Source: Candidatus Poribacteria bacterium (GTDB taxonomy: Bacteria > Poribacteria > WGA-4E > WGA-3G). From it: DNA of 7,839 bases. Numbering within the stretch: the stretch's first letter is position 1; each line of letters begins with the position of its first letter. The notes under the pieces were generated by a model. That model did no database searches. It was not told the DNA's origin and was given only the letters and a program-made list of their open reading frames with translations. This document shows positions 1 to 6,939 of this stretch, piece after piece. The DNA is taken from NCBI GenBank assembly GCA_009842375.1, contig VYFM01000182.1, positions 1-7,839 of the forward strand, written 5' to 3'. The position numbers and the translations under genes were made by a program.

Positions 1-720
1 GCTATAACCGAATATAAACGTTTTATCTTCTTTCACCCAGATGATAGTCGTGTGGCGAAAACATATTACAAAATTGGACTTGCATATCGTGCCCAAGGGT
101 TATGGCAAGAGGCAATTATTGCAATGCGAAATGCAATGTTCCATGCTACAAACGATGATGAAAAATCCGAATACCAGATAAACCTTGCTGTAACACTGAT
201 AGCATCAAAAAACTATGATCTCGCGCAATTGGAATTGATTAAAGTAATGTTGCGAGACCCAAATGTAGCATTAGACAAACGCATTCTATTCCTACGAGCG
301 GTTGCGTATATATACCAGTTTCAATGGGAAGAGGCACGTGAAGTCTTACAAGAGTATACGGATGACGATAAACTTGACATACTTTTTAATAAAGCTACAA
401 ATCTCCCACAAAAGTCCACCACCACAGCAAAGGTGTTATCTACAATAATACCAGGAACAGGTCAGTTCTATACAGGAGACTGGCGTGGTGGATTAAATGC
501 CTTTGTTCTGAATAGTTTGCTTGGATATGTAGCAGTTGATGCCGTTCTGGATCAACACTACGCAGATGCTGCATTTTGGATGTTCTTTATCTTCAACAGG
601 TACTATCAAGGAAATTCTTATAGAGCGGAAAATGCAGTAAAGATATACAACAATAAAGTCTCTCAACGTGCAGCGAACGACATATTAGATAGACTTCAAG
701 AGATTGTCGTACCCCCTTGA
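1..720 (+). CDS. TPR-repeat protein with C-terminal membrane domain (5' partial)
   Basis: The frame is open from base 1 to a TGA at 718-720 (239 visible codons), so the true start lies upstream. The GTG at 52 falls inside a TPR helix and is not a credible start. Roughly residues 1-130 are tetratricopeptide helices with the usual small/aromatic spacing (YYKIGLAYRAQGLWQEAI, then YQINLAVTLIASKNYDLAQ, then a third unit around ILFLRAVAYIYQFQWEEA). TPRs are protein-interaction scaffolds. After a short linker comes a hydrophobic domain opening with IPGTGQFYTGDWRGGLNAF, then a membrane-like stretch (VLNSLLGYVAVDAVL, AAFWMFFIF) and YYQGNSYRAENAVKIYN. A PGxGQxYxG-type motif followed by a xGxxYxAxNAVxxYN-like tail is seen in TPR-containing membrane proteins of several Gram-negative phyla whose function is unknown. 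It ends 8 nt from the convergent TRAP gene. Partner and substrate cannot be told. Confidence 0.85.
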   Translation, partial: AITEYKRFIFFHPDDSRVAKTYYKIGLAYRAQGLWQEAIIAMRNAMFHATNDDEKSEYQINLAVTLIASKNYDLAQLELIKVMLRDPNVALDKRILFLRAVAYIYQFQWEEAREVLQEYTDDDKLDILFNKATNLPQKSTTTAKVLSTIIPGTGQFYTGDWRGGLNAFVLNSLLGYVAVDAVLDQHYADAAFWMFFIFNRYYQGNSYRAENAVKIYNNKVSQRAANDILDRLQEIVVPP

Positions 721-728
721 ATGCGACA

Positions 729-2621
729 TTACAATTCCTGCCTTTTTTGAAGAAAAAATACTACCCCCAGAATTACCATTCCAATAGTGAACGTCCAAAT
801 ATGATGTGTAAAAGCAAGAAAAGCTGCGATCCCAAGCATAATTGTTTCATACCAACGCGTTTTTCTCATAAAGTAACCTATTGTCATTGTTGAAAAGAGA
901 ATAGTACCCACTAATGCCGTAGTGACAGACATGATATTTTGTAGATGTGTACCTGAAAACAGGATATGCGTGTATGCAAACAAAAGTGGCATGATGTATA
1001 ACAGTTTGGCGAACTTAAAACATGCCCATCCAGTTTTCCACGGATCGGCGCGTGCAATGGCAGCACCCGCATAAGCACCTAATGCAACAGGTGGTGTGAT
1101 GTTAGAATCTTGACTGAGCCAGAAGATTATAAGGTGTGATGCGATGATTGATATGCCCATCTCAGGACTTGTCAGAATAGGCACTGCCAGTTGTGAGGTA
1201 ATCAAATAGGCAGCAGTTACTGGTATTCCCATTCCTAAAACAAGTGAAGCAGCAGCAAGGAGTAACACCGCAATTGCTCGATTACTACCAGCAACAGATA
1301 ATACTAAATCCGGAAATTTCGTGCCTAAGTCTGTGAGGTTTATGACACCAATGATGATTCCGATAGTGCCAACTGCACCACCGATAGCGAGAGAGTTTTT
1401 AGCACCAGTGACCATCGCTTCCCATATTCGTATCGGTGTTAATCGTGTTTCACGACGAAAGTAACTGACAACAATCGTGACAAGAATTGAAAAGAAGGCA
1501 GCTTTGAAGGCGGAATAACCTGCCATGAGTGAAGCGATGAGGGTTATCAACGGAAGTAGGTAAAACCAACCTGATATAAGAAGCGTTGAGAATTTAGGTA
1601 TTTCTTCTTTTGGAATCGGTTCGATTCCCTGTTTTTTTGCTTCAAAATGAACCATTACCCACACTGACAGAAAATAGAGAACAGCAGGGACGATTGATAT
1701 GAGCGCGATTTTACTATAGGGTTCTCCTGTTCGTTCCGCAATTAAGAATGCCCCCGCCCCCATCACAGGTGGTAGAAATTGTCCACCAACTGAAGCAGAT
1801 GCTTCAACAGCACCAGCAATGTGAGGGCGAAACCCGGTACGTTTCATCAAAGGAATCGTAAATGCCCCAGTGGTAACTGTGTTTGCAATTGCACTTCCGG
1901 CGACTGAACCGAAAAAGCCAGAGGTAACAACAGAAACCTTTGCAGCACCACCGATTGACCTTCCCGTTAGAGACATCGGTAGGTCAATAAAGAACTGTCC
2001 TACACCAGATTTTTCTAAGAACGCTCCAAAGAAAATAAAGAGTATGACATAGGTTGCCATCACGTTTGCCATGATACCGAATATGCCATCTTGATTAAAA
2101 AAGCAATGCTCAATAATCCGTCTAAACGAAAATCCGGGGTTTTGGATCACCTCAGGCATGACACGTCCGAATAGGGCGTACAGTATGCCGACACTTGCTA
2201 TGATAGACAATCCCCATCCAACAGTACGACGACTCATCTCAAAACTAACGATGAGTCCGAATGCGCCCATTACAATATCTAAATTAGTATATGCTCCCGC
2301 TCTGTCTGCGATATTTGCATAATCTACTATCCAGTAGCCGATTGCACAGACACTTAGACCTGCTAATACTAAATCAAGGACAGACGGACGTGCGGTAGGT
2401 GAACCTTGACGGAATTTGTAGAGAAAGGCAATAAGAACGAAGGTGAATAGAAGATAAAGACCGAGATGATACTGTTCCGATGCTGTACCGAAACCTGCAC
2501 TATAGACGTAGAAACCTACGAAAAAGACAGCACATATCTCAAAAATCCACTTTGAGATACCATTTAGATTAGCACGTTGTTTCGTAAATCCTGCAACATC
2601 TGTTGTTTCAGTTTGTTCCAT
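729..2621 (-). CDS. TRAP transporter fused permease (4TM/12TM, TAXI-type)
   Basis: At 630 aa this has the usual length of TRAP permeases in which the small DctQ-like and large DctM-like subunits are fused. It is an inner-membrane secondary transporter that uses an ion gradient with a periplasmic binding protein. Residues about 25-150 hold the first helices (small-subunit part); about 170-560 form the large subunit. Visible family motifs are GSVAGSAIANTVTTGAF (238-254), ASVGGQFLPPVMGAGAFLIAE (276-296), LGMGIPVTAAYL (462-473) and SNITPPVALGAYAGAAIA (506-523). Two extra helices follow at about 562-625. The ATG at 2621 is fixed by an in-frame TAG three codons upstream (2628-2630), which is the real end of the barrel gene. 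No clear Shine-Dalgarno is seen, so translation is probably coupled to the gene before it. Fused permeases normally pair with a TAXI-family solute-binding protein, and none is present here. The substrate is unknown; C4-dicarboxylates or other organic acids are typical of the family. It ends in TAA. Confidence 0.93.
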   Translation of the reverse strand: MEQTETTDVAGFTKQRANLNGISKWIFEICAVFFVGFYVYSAGFGTASEQYHLGLYLLFTFVLIAFLYKFRQGSPTARPSVLDLVLAGLSVCAIGYWIVDYANIADRAGAYTNLDIVMGAFGLIVSFEMSRRTVGWGLSIIASVGILYALFGRVMPEVIQNPGFSFRRIIEHCFFNQDGIFGIMANVMATYVILFIFFGAFLEKSGVGQFFIDLPMSLTGRSIGGAAKVSVVTSGFFGSVAGSAIANTVTTGAFTIPLMKRTGFRPHIAGAVEASASVGGQFLPPVMGAGAFLIAERTGEPYSKIALISIVPAVLYFLSVWVMVHFEAKKQGIEPIPKEEIPKFSTLLISGWFYLLPLITLIASLMAGYSAFKAAFFSILVTIVVSYFRRETRLTPIRIWEAMVTGAKNSLAIGGAVGTIGIIIGVINLTDLGTKFPDLVLSVAGSNRAIAVLLLAAASLVLGMGIPVTAAYLITSQLAVPILTSPEMGISIIASHLIIFWLSQDSNITPPVALGAYAGAAIARADPWKTGWACFKFAKLLYIMPLLFAYTHILFSGTHLQNIMSVTTALVGTILFSTMTIGYFMRKTRWYETIMLGIAAFLAFTHHIWTFTIGMVILGVVFFLQKRQEL

Positions 2622-2627
2622 AAAAGA

Positions 2628-2852
2628 CTAAAAATCTGTGGTAACACCAAGCATAATGGAGGTTGTATGTATAGGCTCAAATTGTGGATTTCCATCATCT
2701 GTTTCAACGCGTCTGAATCGGTACTGATGCATAAAAATTGTTTGAATAGGTGGTACAACTACATAACTGATCTCCAAATTCAAAGCGGATTTTTCATCCA
2801 GATCAACCAGATCAGAGAAGAAACCTGTATCCCCATCTTCACCAATAATCCG
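2628..2852 (-). pseudogene. Severed C-terminus of the beta-barrel protein, in frame after a TAA
   Basis: Reading on past the TAA at 2853-2855 in the same minus-strand frame gives 74 sense codons with no other stop, ending at TAG 2628-2630. The peptide starts RIIGEDGDTGFFSDLVDLDE, has alternating strand-like segments (LNLEISYVVVPP, TIFMHQYRFRRVE) and ends SIMLGVTTDF. The terminal aromatic residue after an alternating hydrophobic strand is the known C-terminal signal of outer-membrane barrels read by the BAM machinery. The TRAP start follows after only 6 nt, matching the tight spacing of the rest of the operon. Seen directly: the frame continuity and lack of stops. Inferred: that this was the ancestral end of the barrel gene, making a 455-aa precursor with one sense codon replaced by TAA. 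AAA, CAA or GAA to TAA are the simple single-base routes. It may be a true nonsense mutation, a sequencing error or a readthrough extension. No start codon with a Shine-Dalgarno is visible to let it be made alone. Confidence 0.85.
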
Positions 2853-3998
2853 TTATGTATAGAATGCCCGAAAACCCATTTGTGGCACTAACCCCGATGC
2901 ATTAACACCTAAATAGATTTTAGATGTGATGTTATCGTACTGTTCATAAGCACCTAAGAGTTGAAGTTCTGGCAACGGTTGAATGATTAGTTGTGTGAAA
3001 AAACCGCGTCTTGTATCGTTATCCGTTTCATATCCCCAAAAAATTGGTATACCAGTTTCATAGGTATAGTCAAAAATAGAGGGTATGTAACCATTACTGA
3101 AAATACGATACTCAAATTTGAAAATCGCTTTGGTAGATGCCAAGCCGATACCAGTGCCGTTGCCCCAGGTGAGTTTTTCCTGTTGTGTGTCTCCAATATC
3201 TGATGGCAATCCCGATGTATCATCACCATCCATAGTTTCATGCGGGTTAACGGGTGGTGTCTGGACAGCATAATCATTATAAAGATCTATACGAAACGAA
3301 CTTTGTTCAACTATAGGAAACCCAACATCCACACCCACAGCATCAAAGGAGTGCAAATCTCCATCAGGATAATTTGGGTCAATATCGGTGATATAGGTTG
3401 CCCCGAATTCCATTCGTGTCAGCAGGTTATTGTCTTCAAGTCGTTGGAATGGTCTGTAAAACCCACGTCCGCCAAATATTGTTGGCATTCCAAGGTCATT
3501 TACCATGGTTTCAACGCCATACTTGTTACCTGTTTTTCTAAGGTTTAGATGCAACCCGCGCCTATCATGATTTGAATATCCTGACATGATAGAACCGTGA
3601 CCGATTGTTAGGTAGTCGAATTCACCAAGACGGAAGTAAAACGGATCATAGAGATCACCATAACTAATATACCGAATCAACCTTAGCCATGTGCTTGCAC
3701 TGTCCCAAACTTCACCGTCTTCTGCAAGAAATTGATCTTCTGCATTTTCGGCATAAGGATTGTAAAGCAAAACAAAGTTAAACCCCAAACCAACTTTACC
3801 GATGGGAATCTCCGGTTGAAGTTGAATTCGAATATAGGCATCACCATTAATGAATGTTAAACCCCCTCCGTAAAACCCACTTGTAAGGAAATCTTTTTCT
3901 GTCATGGGGGTCAATGTATTCTGTGCGGATAGTGTTGGAACAAAGGTAACAATAAATGTGATTAACACAAAGACAGAAAGTAGTTTAAATGTGTTCAT
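2853..3998 (-). CDS. Secreted outer-membrane beta-barrel-like protein, prematurely terminated
   Basis: The open part is 381 codons. Residues 1-25 are a clear Sec signal peptide: a Lys near the N-terminus, a long hydrophobic core (LLSVFVLITFIVTFV) and a likely cut after TLSA before QN. The rest has no membrane helices. It shows many short aromatic and alternating strands (AYIRIQLQPEI, GLGFNFVLLYNP, FEYRIFSNGY, GFFTQLIIQPLPELQLLGAYEQY) divided by Gly/Asp/Asn-rich turns, plus an acidic loop at about 255-275. This is the profile of an outer-membrane barrel; no named family is recognised. Its ATG overlaps the ATPase stop (ATGA, 3995-3998), so it is translationally coupled to the ABC genes and probably works with them. 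A GGGAG lies about 12 nt upstream of the ATG. The product stops at FRAFYT, mid-barrel, because of a TAA at 2853-2855, while the frame continues cleanly to 2628. As written it would lack its final strands and C-terminal Phe and would probably fail to assemble. Confidence 0.85.
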   Translation of the reverse strand: MNTFKLLSVFVLITFIVTFVPTLSAQNTLTPMTEKDFLTSGFYGGGLTFINGDAYIRIQLQPEIPIGKVGLGFNFVLLYNPYAENAEDQFLAEDGEVWDSASTWLRLIRYISYGDLYDPFYFRLGEFDYLTIGHGSIMSGYSNHDRRGLHLNLRKTGNKYGVETMVNDLGMPTIFGGRGFYRPFQRLEDNNLLTRMEFGATYITDIDPNYPDGDLHSFDAVGVDVGFPIVEQSSFRIDLYNDYAVQTPPVNPHETMDGDDTSGLPSDIGDTQQEKLTWGNGTGIGLASTKAIFKFEYRIFSNGYIPSIFDYTYETGIPIFWGYETDNDTRRGFFTQLIIQPLPELQLLGAYEQYDNITSKIYLGVNASGLVPQMGFRAFYT

Positions 3999-4669
3999 GC
4001 AGAGATAATTCTCCCGTCTTTCAGATGAATTATACGATCTGCGTTTTCTCTTAACCCTTCATGATGGGTTACAATAGCAATAGTAGTTTGATGTTCTTGT
4101 CGGAGTTCTTCAATTAGGTTCATTAAGTTGTCACTTTGGTGACTATCTAAATTTGCGGTCGGTTCGTCTGCGAAAATGATTTTTGGTCGATTGGCAAGTG
4201 CTCTGGTAAAAGAAACACGCTGCTTTTCGCCACCGGACAGTTGGGCTGGTCGATGATGTAGTCGTTCACTTAAACCAACTCGTGTCAATAGTTCTATCGC
4301 ACGTTTTTCTGCCTCTGCTTCCTTTGTTTTTGCAATGTCCATGGCTACCATTACGTTTTCAAGTGCAGTAAGATATGGCAAAAGATGAAACATTTGAAAA
4401 ACAAAACCGATTTTATCTCTACGTACCGAACTCAGGTCATGATTTATTGGATCGATCGTATCACCATCAATACGTAGTTCACCTGCATCTGGCGTTAATA
4501 TACATCCGAGTAGGCTAATCAACGTAGTCTTTCCGCATCCGCTGTCTCCCACAATCATTACTAACTCACGTTCTTCAATGCGGATATCGACTGAATCGAT
4601 GGCGGTTACAGCGGCATCACCGATTCCAAATTGTTTTGTTAAACCTATTCCTTCTATTATCGCTGCCAT
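3995..4669 (-). CDS. ABC transporter ATP-binding protein, LolD/MacB type
   Basis: This 224-aa stand-alone nucleotide-binding subunit has the family's usual length and every catalytic motif. Walker A is GDSGCGKT (41-48), the Q-loop Gln is at 92 (FVFQ), the signature is LSGGEKQ (144-150), Walker B is IIFADEP with catalytic Glu169, the D-loop is NLDS (173-176) and the switch His is 202 (THHE). The tract FVFQMFHLLPYLTALENV is typical of the LolD/MacB/FtsE branch, which powers FtsX-fold permeases by mechanotransmission from the cytoplasmic face. It lies 24 nt after the FtsX-type permease gene and overlaps the barrel gene by ATGA, so the three are likely one machine. The start is supported by AAGGG at 4677-4681, 7 nt before the ATG. 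Whether it drives lipoprotein release, efflux or another envelope task cannot be read from the sequence, so no gene symbol is given. Confidence 0.93.
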   Translation of the reverse strand: MAAIIEGIGLTKQFGIGDAAVTAIDSVDIRIEERELVMIVGDSGCGKTTLISLLGCILTPDAGELRIDGDTIDPINHDLSSVRRDKIGFVFQMFHLLPYLTALENVMVAMDIAKTKEAEAEKRAIELLTRVGLSERLHHRPAQLSGGEKQRVSFTRALANRPKIIFADEPTANLDSHQSDNLMNLIEELRQEHQTTIAIVTHHEGLRENADRIIHLKDGRIISA

Positions 4670-4676
4670 ATTATTG

Positions 4677-4681
4677 CCCTT
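4677..4681 (-). promoter_or_regulatory. Shine-Dalgarno of the ABC ATPase gene
   Basis: AAGGG on the minus strand lies 7 nt before the ATG at 4669, inside the 24-nt gap after the permease stop (TAG, 4694-4696). It supports the chosen start and independent loading of ribosomes on this gene. Confidence 0.6.
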
Positions 4682-4693
4682 GAGAATGTATTT

Positions 4694-5887
4694 CTATTTA
4701 TTTCCAATTAGTGCTACGTTTGCTGTTGGTATATCAATGTTTCTTATCGGAGTACTATCAATTTCCCCACGAAATGCAATCATCGGATCTACCTTGATCC
4801 CCTTACGTGCAGCGAGATAACCGCTTCCACAACATACAATCAAACTGATACACGCTACGATGACAGATTCAACCAAGTTAATCTTTACGAAGATAGGAGC
4901 CGCCGCCGCAAATATGTAAGACAAACAAAATCCTATGCCAACCCCGATAACTGAGATCAGTGCAACCTGTTTTAGTAACAGTGTCATCACATAGCTATTT
5001 GATGCTCCTATCGCTTTTAGCACACCAATTTCCTGTGTCTTTTCAAGCATCGTCACATAGGTTATCATTCCAACAAGTAAGCCAGCAACTAACCACAACA
5101 TCACACGCAAGAATTGTACTGCTTTCATCGGTTGATCAACCCAATATTCCATAATATCTGAGAGGGTATGCTCCAAAGTACGCGCTTCAATGGCTCCAAA
5201 TGCGTCTAAGTTTGCTGCTACTTCATCAGGAGTGTACTTGTTGTCTGCTTTTGCTACCATCATATTGACATAAGGGGTATTTTCCAACAAAACACGTTGT
5301 GCAGCACGGATATCCATAAAGAGTAACGGTGTATCCAAAACAAACATCAGACTTTTTGCTTTTCCAACAACTCTTACTTCGTCCTTACTAATAGTGATTT
5401 TCTCACCGATTTCAAGTCCCATCTTTTCATCAACAATCACCTCATAGGGGACATGATCTTCAGGACGATAATCCATATATTTGCGTGGTGTGAACATCCT
5501 ACCCTCAACAACCTGTTTGGGACCACCAAGATTTCCTAAAGTATATCCTACGACCATTGCTTTCGTCGGTTTTCCATTCACTGTGGGACGCGCTTGTGCG
5601 AAGATCAAGGGAGAAGCAGAATTTTCCACCAATCCAGGAGACGAACCCAGAAATGCCATGAGTTCCTCTTCAAGCAATGAGAAACCGATGAAGGCACCAC
5701 CAGAACCCTCAGCAGAAATCCAGATGTCTGCACCAGTGGAATTGACATATTGTTGTGCTTGGATACGCATACCGTTCATAATACCACCAAGTAGAAGTAT
5801 CAGTGAAATCAACAGGGTAATACCAAGTGCCGTCAAGACACCCCTGGCTTGACGGTAGCGCATGTCCTTAAGGAAGAGATATTTCAT
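4694..5887 (-). CDS. FtsX/MacB-family ABC transporter permease
   Basis: The 397-aa protein has the four-helix FtsX-type layout. TM1 is at about 16-38, followed by a large periplasmic domain (about 40-255, MacB_PCD-like, with IVDEKMGLEIGEKITI as a recognisable strand patch). TM2 lies at about 262-281, TM3 at about 301-329 and TM4 at about 339-359. Family marks are EIGVLKAIGAS (286-296), the coupling segment that contacts the ATPase, and AARKGIKVDPMIAFR (359-373) after the last helix. Such permeases transmit ATP-driven motion to the periplasm instead of forming a classical channel. The short N-terminus and single TM1 are like DevC/MacB-type exporters. It starts 12 nt after the dioxygenase stop; only a weak AAGG lies about 10 nt upstream. 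The companion ATPase follows. No HlyD/MacA-type periplasmic adaptor gene is present, so the normal partner is missing or encoded elsewhere. The substrate is unknown. Confidence 0.92.
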   Translation of the reverse strand: MKYLFLKDMRYRQARGVLTALGITLLISLILLLGGIMNGMRIQAQQYVNSTGADIWISAEGSGGAFIGFSLLEEELMAFLGSSPGLVENSASPLIFAQARPTVNGKPTKAMVVGYTLGNLGGPKQVVEGRMFTPRKYMDYRPEDHVPYEVIVDEKMGLEIGEKITISKDEVRVVGKAKSLMFVLDTPLLFMDIRAAQRVLLENTPYVNMMVAKADNKYTPDEVAANLDAFGAIEARTLEHTLSDIMEYWVDQPMKAVQFLRVMLWLVAGLLVGMITYVTMLEKTQEIGVLKAIGASNSYVMTLLLKQVALISVIGVGIGFCLSYIFAAAAPIFVKINLVESVIVACISLIVCCGSGYLAARKGIKVDPMIAFRGEIDSTPIRNIDIPTANVALIGNK

Positions 5888-5899
5888 TTTCCATTAACC

Positions 5900-6796
5900 T
5901 TACATGTGAGAGAGTCTCTCGTGCATTGTCTGCCGTTTACGTCTGTGTAGTTGGACGTGATCCATATAAAGATCATCATCTGTATGGGCACCCGTGTCAC
6001 GTTCAAGAAATAAGGGAAATTCTGATGCAGGTGGTTTTGCATTATGATATGCATGCTTATAACTCCGCATAATGATACGTTGTTCACGGTTGAGTGTCTT
6101 TAACCATTCTGGAGAGGAATGGAATCGATCCGCAGGAGTAACCCAAGATGGACAATATGCCACAAAGATATTGTAACGGACGACATCGCTTTCATTGGGT
6201 TCCACACGGTGCCAGATGCTGGAATGCATCACTGTCATTGTGCCTTTACGCGGACAGACAACCATCTCCCCTGGAACGTTGTTGTGAGTATCATATCCAT
6301 TCATATACTGTTGACGATGACTACCGGGTAGCACAACAAGGTTACCCATTTTCTCATGTGGAAGGTCTGTCAACCAATATCCTATTTTGATTTGCAATGG
6401 TAATTTCGGTGAAAATACGCCATAAGGAAGTGCACGTGCACCATCCGGATGCCAAATATTATATTGTTTGCCACCAGGTGGTCGCAGGAAGAACTGACTC
6501 TGATGCAATTTCAGGAGTTCACCGAAGAGATCATAAGCATAACCCACATGTCTTTCATGATCTATTAAGTCTGTAAAGACAGAATCCCGTTCAACGATAT
6601 TCTCCATACCAAGATAGCTACCTGGTTTGAATTTTGGATTTTTTGAAGCAACATGATCTATTGCATCTTTATATACTCGAATATCTTCTTCGGAGATCGC
6701 ATCTTCAATAAAAATGATTCCGTCTTCGTTAAAGGTCTTCCACTGTTCTACGGTAAATCCCGGTTGTGCGATGCGATATTTTTGTTCGGATTCCAT
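5900..6796 (-). CDS. PhyH-family Fe(II)/2-oxoglutarate-dependent dioxygenase
   Basis: The 298-aa cytoplasmic protein has no signal peptide, and its length suits the phytanoyl-CoA dioxygenase (PhyH) family. These enzymes use O2 and 2-oxoglutarate to hydroxylate a substrate, releasing succinate and CO2. The N-terminus (FTVEQWKTFNEDGIIFIEDAI) is the characteristic PhyH opening with the F-x-x-x-G-(I/V) pattern. The iron facial triad is visible: H116 and D118 in WHPD, and distal H196 in SSIWHRVEP. R207 (VVRYNIFVAY), 11 residues after the distal His, is the expected 2-oxoglutarate carboxylate ligand. LPGSH at 156-160 is another common family tract. All key residues are present, so it should be active. 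The PhyH family acts on very varied substrates (acyl-CoAs, ectoine, halogenation and natural-product targets), so phytanoyl-CoA should not be assumed. It is the first gene of the operon, with a strong Shine-Dalgarno, and is the only enzyme in it. Confidence 0.93.
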   Translation of the reverse strand: MESEQKYRIAQPGFTVEQWKTFNEDGIIFIEDAISEEDIRVYKDAIDHVASKNPKFKPGSYLGMENIVERDSVFTDLIDHERHVGYAYDLFGELLKLHQSQFFLRPPGGKQYNIWHPDGARALPYGVFSPKLPLQIKIGYWLTDLPHEKMGNLVVLPGSHRQQYMNGYDTHNNVPGEMVVCPRKGTMTVMHSSIWHRVEPNESDVVRYNIFVAYCPSWVTPADRFHSSPEWLKTLNREQRIIMRSYKHAYHNAKPPASEFPLFLERDTGAHTDDDLYMDHVQLHRRKRQTMHERLSHM

Positions 6797-6801
6797 TTAA
6801 A

Positions 6802-6809
6802 CTCCCTTC
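6802..6809 (-). promoter_or_regulatory. Strong Shine-Dalgarno of the dioxygenase gene
   Basis: GAAGGGAG on the minus strand lies 5 nt before the ATG at 6796. It fixes the start and is the strongest ribosome site among the minus-strand genes, as expected for the first gene of an operon. Confidence 0.75.
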
Positions 6810-6833
6810 GTTAAATTTATTAAATGTGCATAA

Positions 6834-6888
6834 GTTGGGCTGAACTTGCGAAATCCAACACCCAAAATAGATGTCTATTCAACCCAAC
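6834..6888. repeat. REP-like GTTGGG/CCCAAC inverted repeat in the operon leader
   Basis: The outer arms are GTTGGGCTGAAC (6834-6845) and ATTCAACCCAAC (6877-6888), 10 of 12 positions complementary. The left arm is also half of a 26-bp imperfect palindrome (6834-6859, GTTGGG...ATCCAAC), so two alternative hairpins are possible. Between the arms sits AATAGA-TG-TCTATT (6866-6879), a perfect 6-bp dyad. The GTTGGG...TTTCGC...CCCAAC theme resembles intergenic REP-like palindromes that are scattered in many bacterial genomes (remembered pattern, not searched). It lies 38-92 bp before the dioxygenase ATG and could equally be a leader hairpin. Confidence 0.5.
6866..6879. promoter_or_regulatory. Perfect 6-bp dyad, possible operator
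   Basis: AATAGA and TCTATT are exact reverse complements around a 2-nt centre, placed about 70 bp before the dioxygenase start. Size and position suit a dimeric regulator site, but it also sits inside the larger repeat-like element and may be part of that. No regulator is shown to bind it. Confidence 0.25.
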
Positions 6889-6910
6889 CGGCAGGTTTAG
6901 TTTATCTCAC

Positions 6911-6939
6911 TTTACAGACGCAATTTCTGTGCCAGTCTA
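6911..6939 (-). promoter_or_regulatory. Weak candidate sigma70-type promoter for the five-gene operon
   Basis: On the minus strand TAGACT (6934-6939; 4 of 6 to TTGACA) and TGTAAA (6911-6916; 4 of 6 to TATAAT) are spaced by 17 nt. Transcription would begin near 6904 and carry the GTTGGG/CCCAAC repeat in the leader RNA. Matches this weak are common by chance; it is listed because no better minus-strand pair was found near the start. Confidence 0.25.

Noticed and set aside
705..728. TGTCG/CGACA hairpin spanning the convergent stop region as a terminator
   Set aside because: Only a 5-bp stem with a 14-nt loop. The T-run on the plus strand begins well after it (about 742), so it is not a convincing intrinsic terminator.
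2564..2758. Minus-strand 64-codon frame overlapping the TRAP start
   Set aside because: It runs out of frame through the barrel C-terminus and TRAP start, which are both better supported; the peptide has no recognisable feature.
2853..2855. Genetic-code reassignment of TAA as the cause of the internal stop
   Set aside because: The dioxygenase and TRAP genes end normally at TAA, so TAA is used as a terminator in this same operon.
2577..2891. Plus-strand frame of 104 codons across the apparent gap between the barrel and TRAP genes
   Set aside because: It is antisense to the in-frame C-terminal continuation of the barrel gene and to the TRAP 5' end. Its peptide is Cys/Ile-rich with no domain pattern or ribosome site.
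5481..5852. 123-codon plus-strand frame antisense to the ABC permease
   Set aside because: A Pro/Ser-rich shadow of a well-supported FtsX-type coding frame, with no ribosome site or domain.
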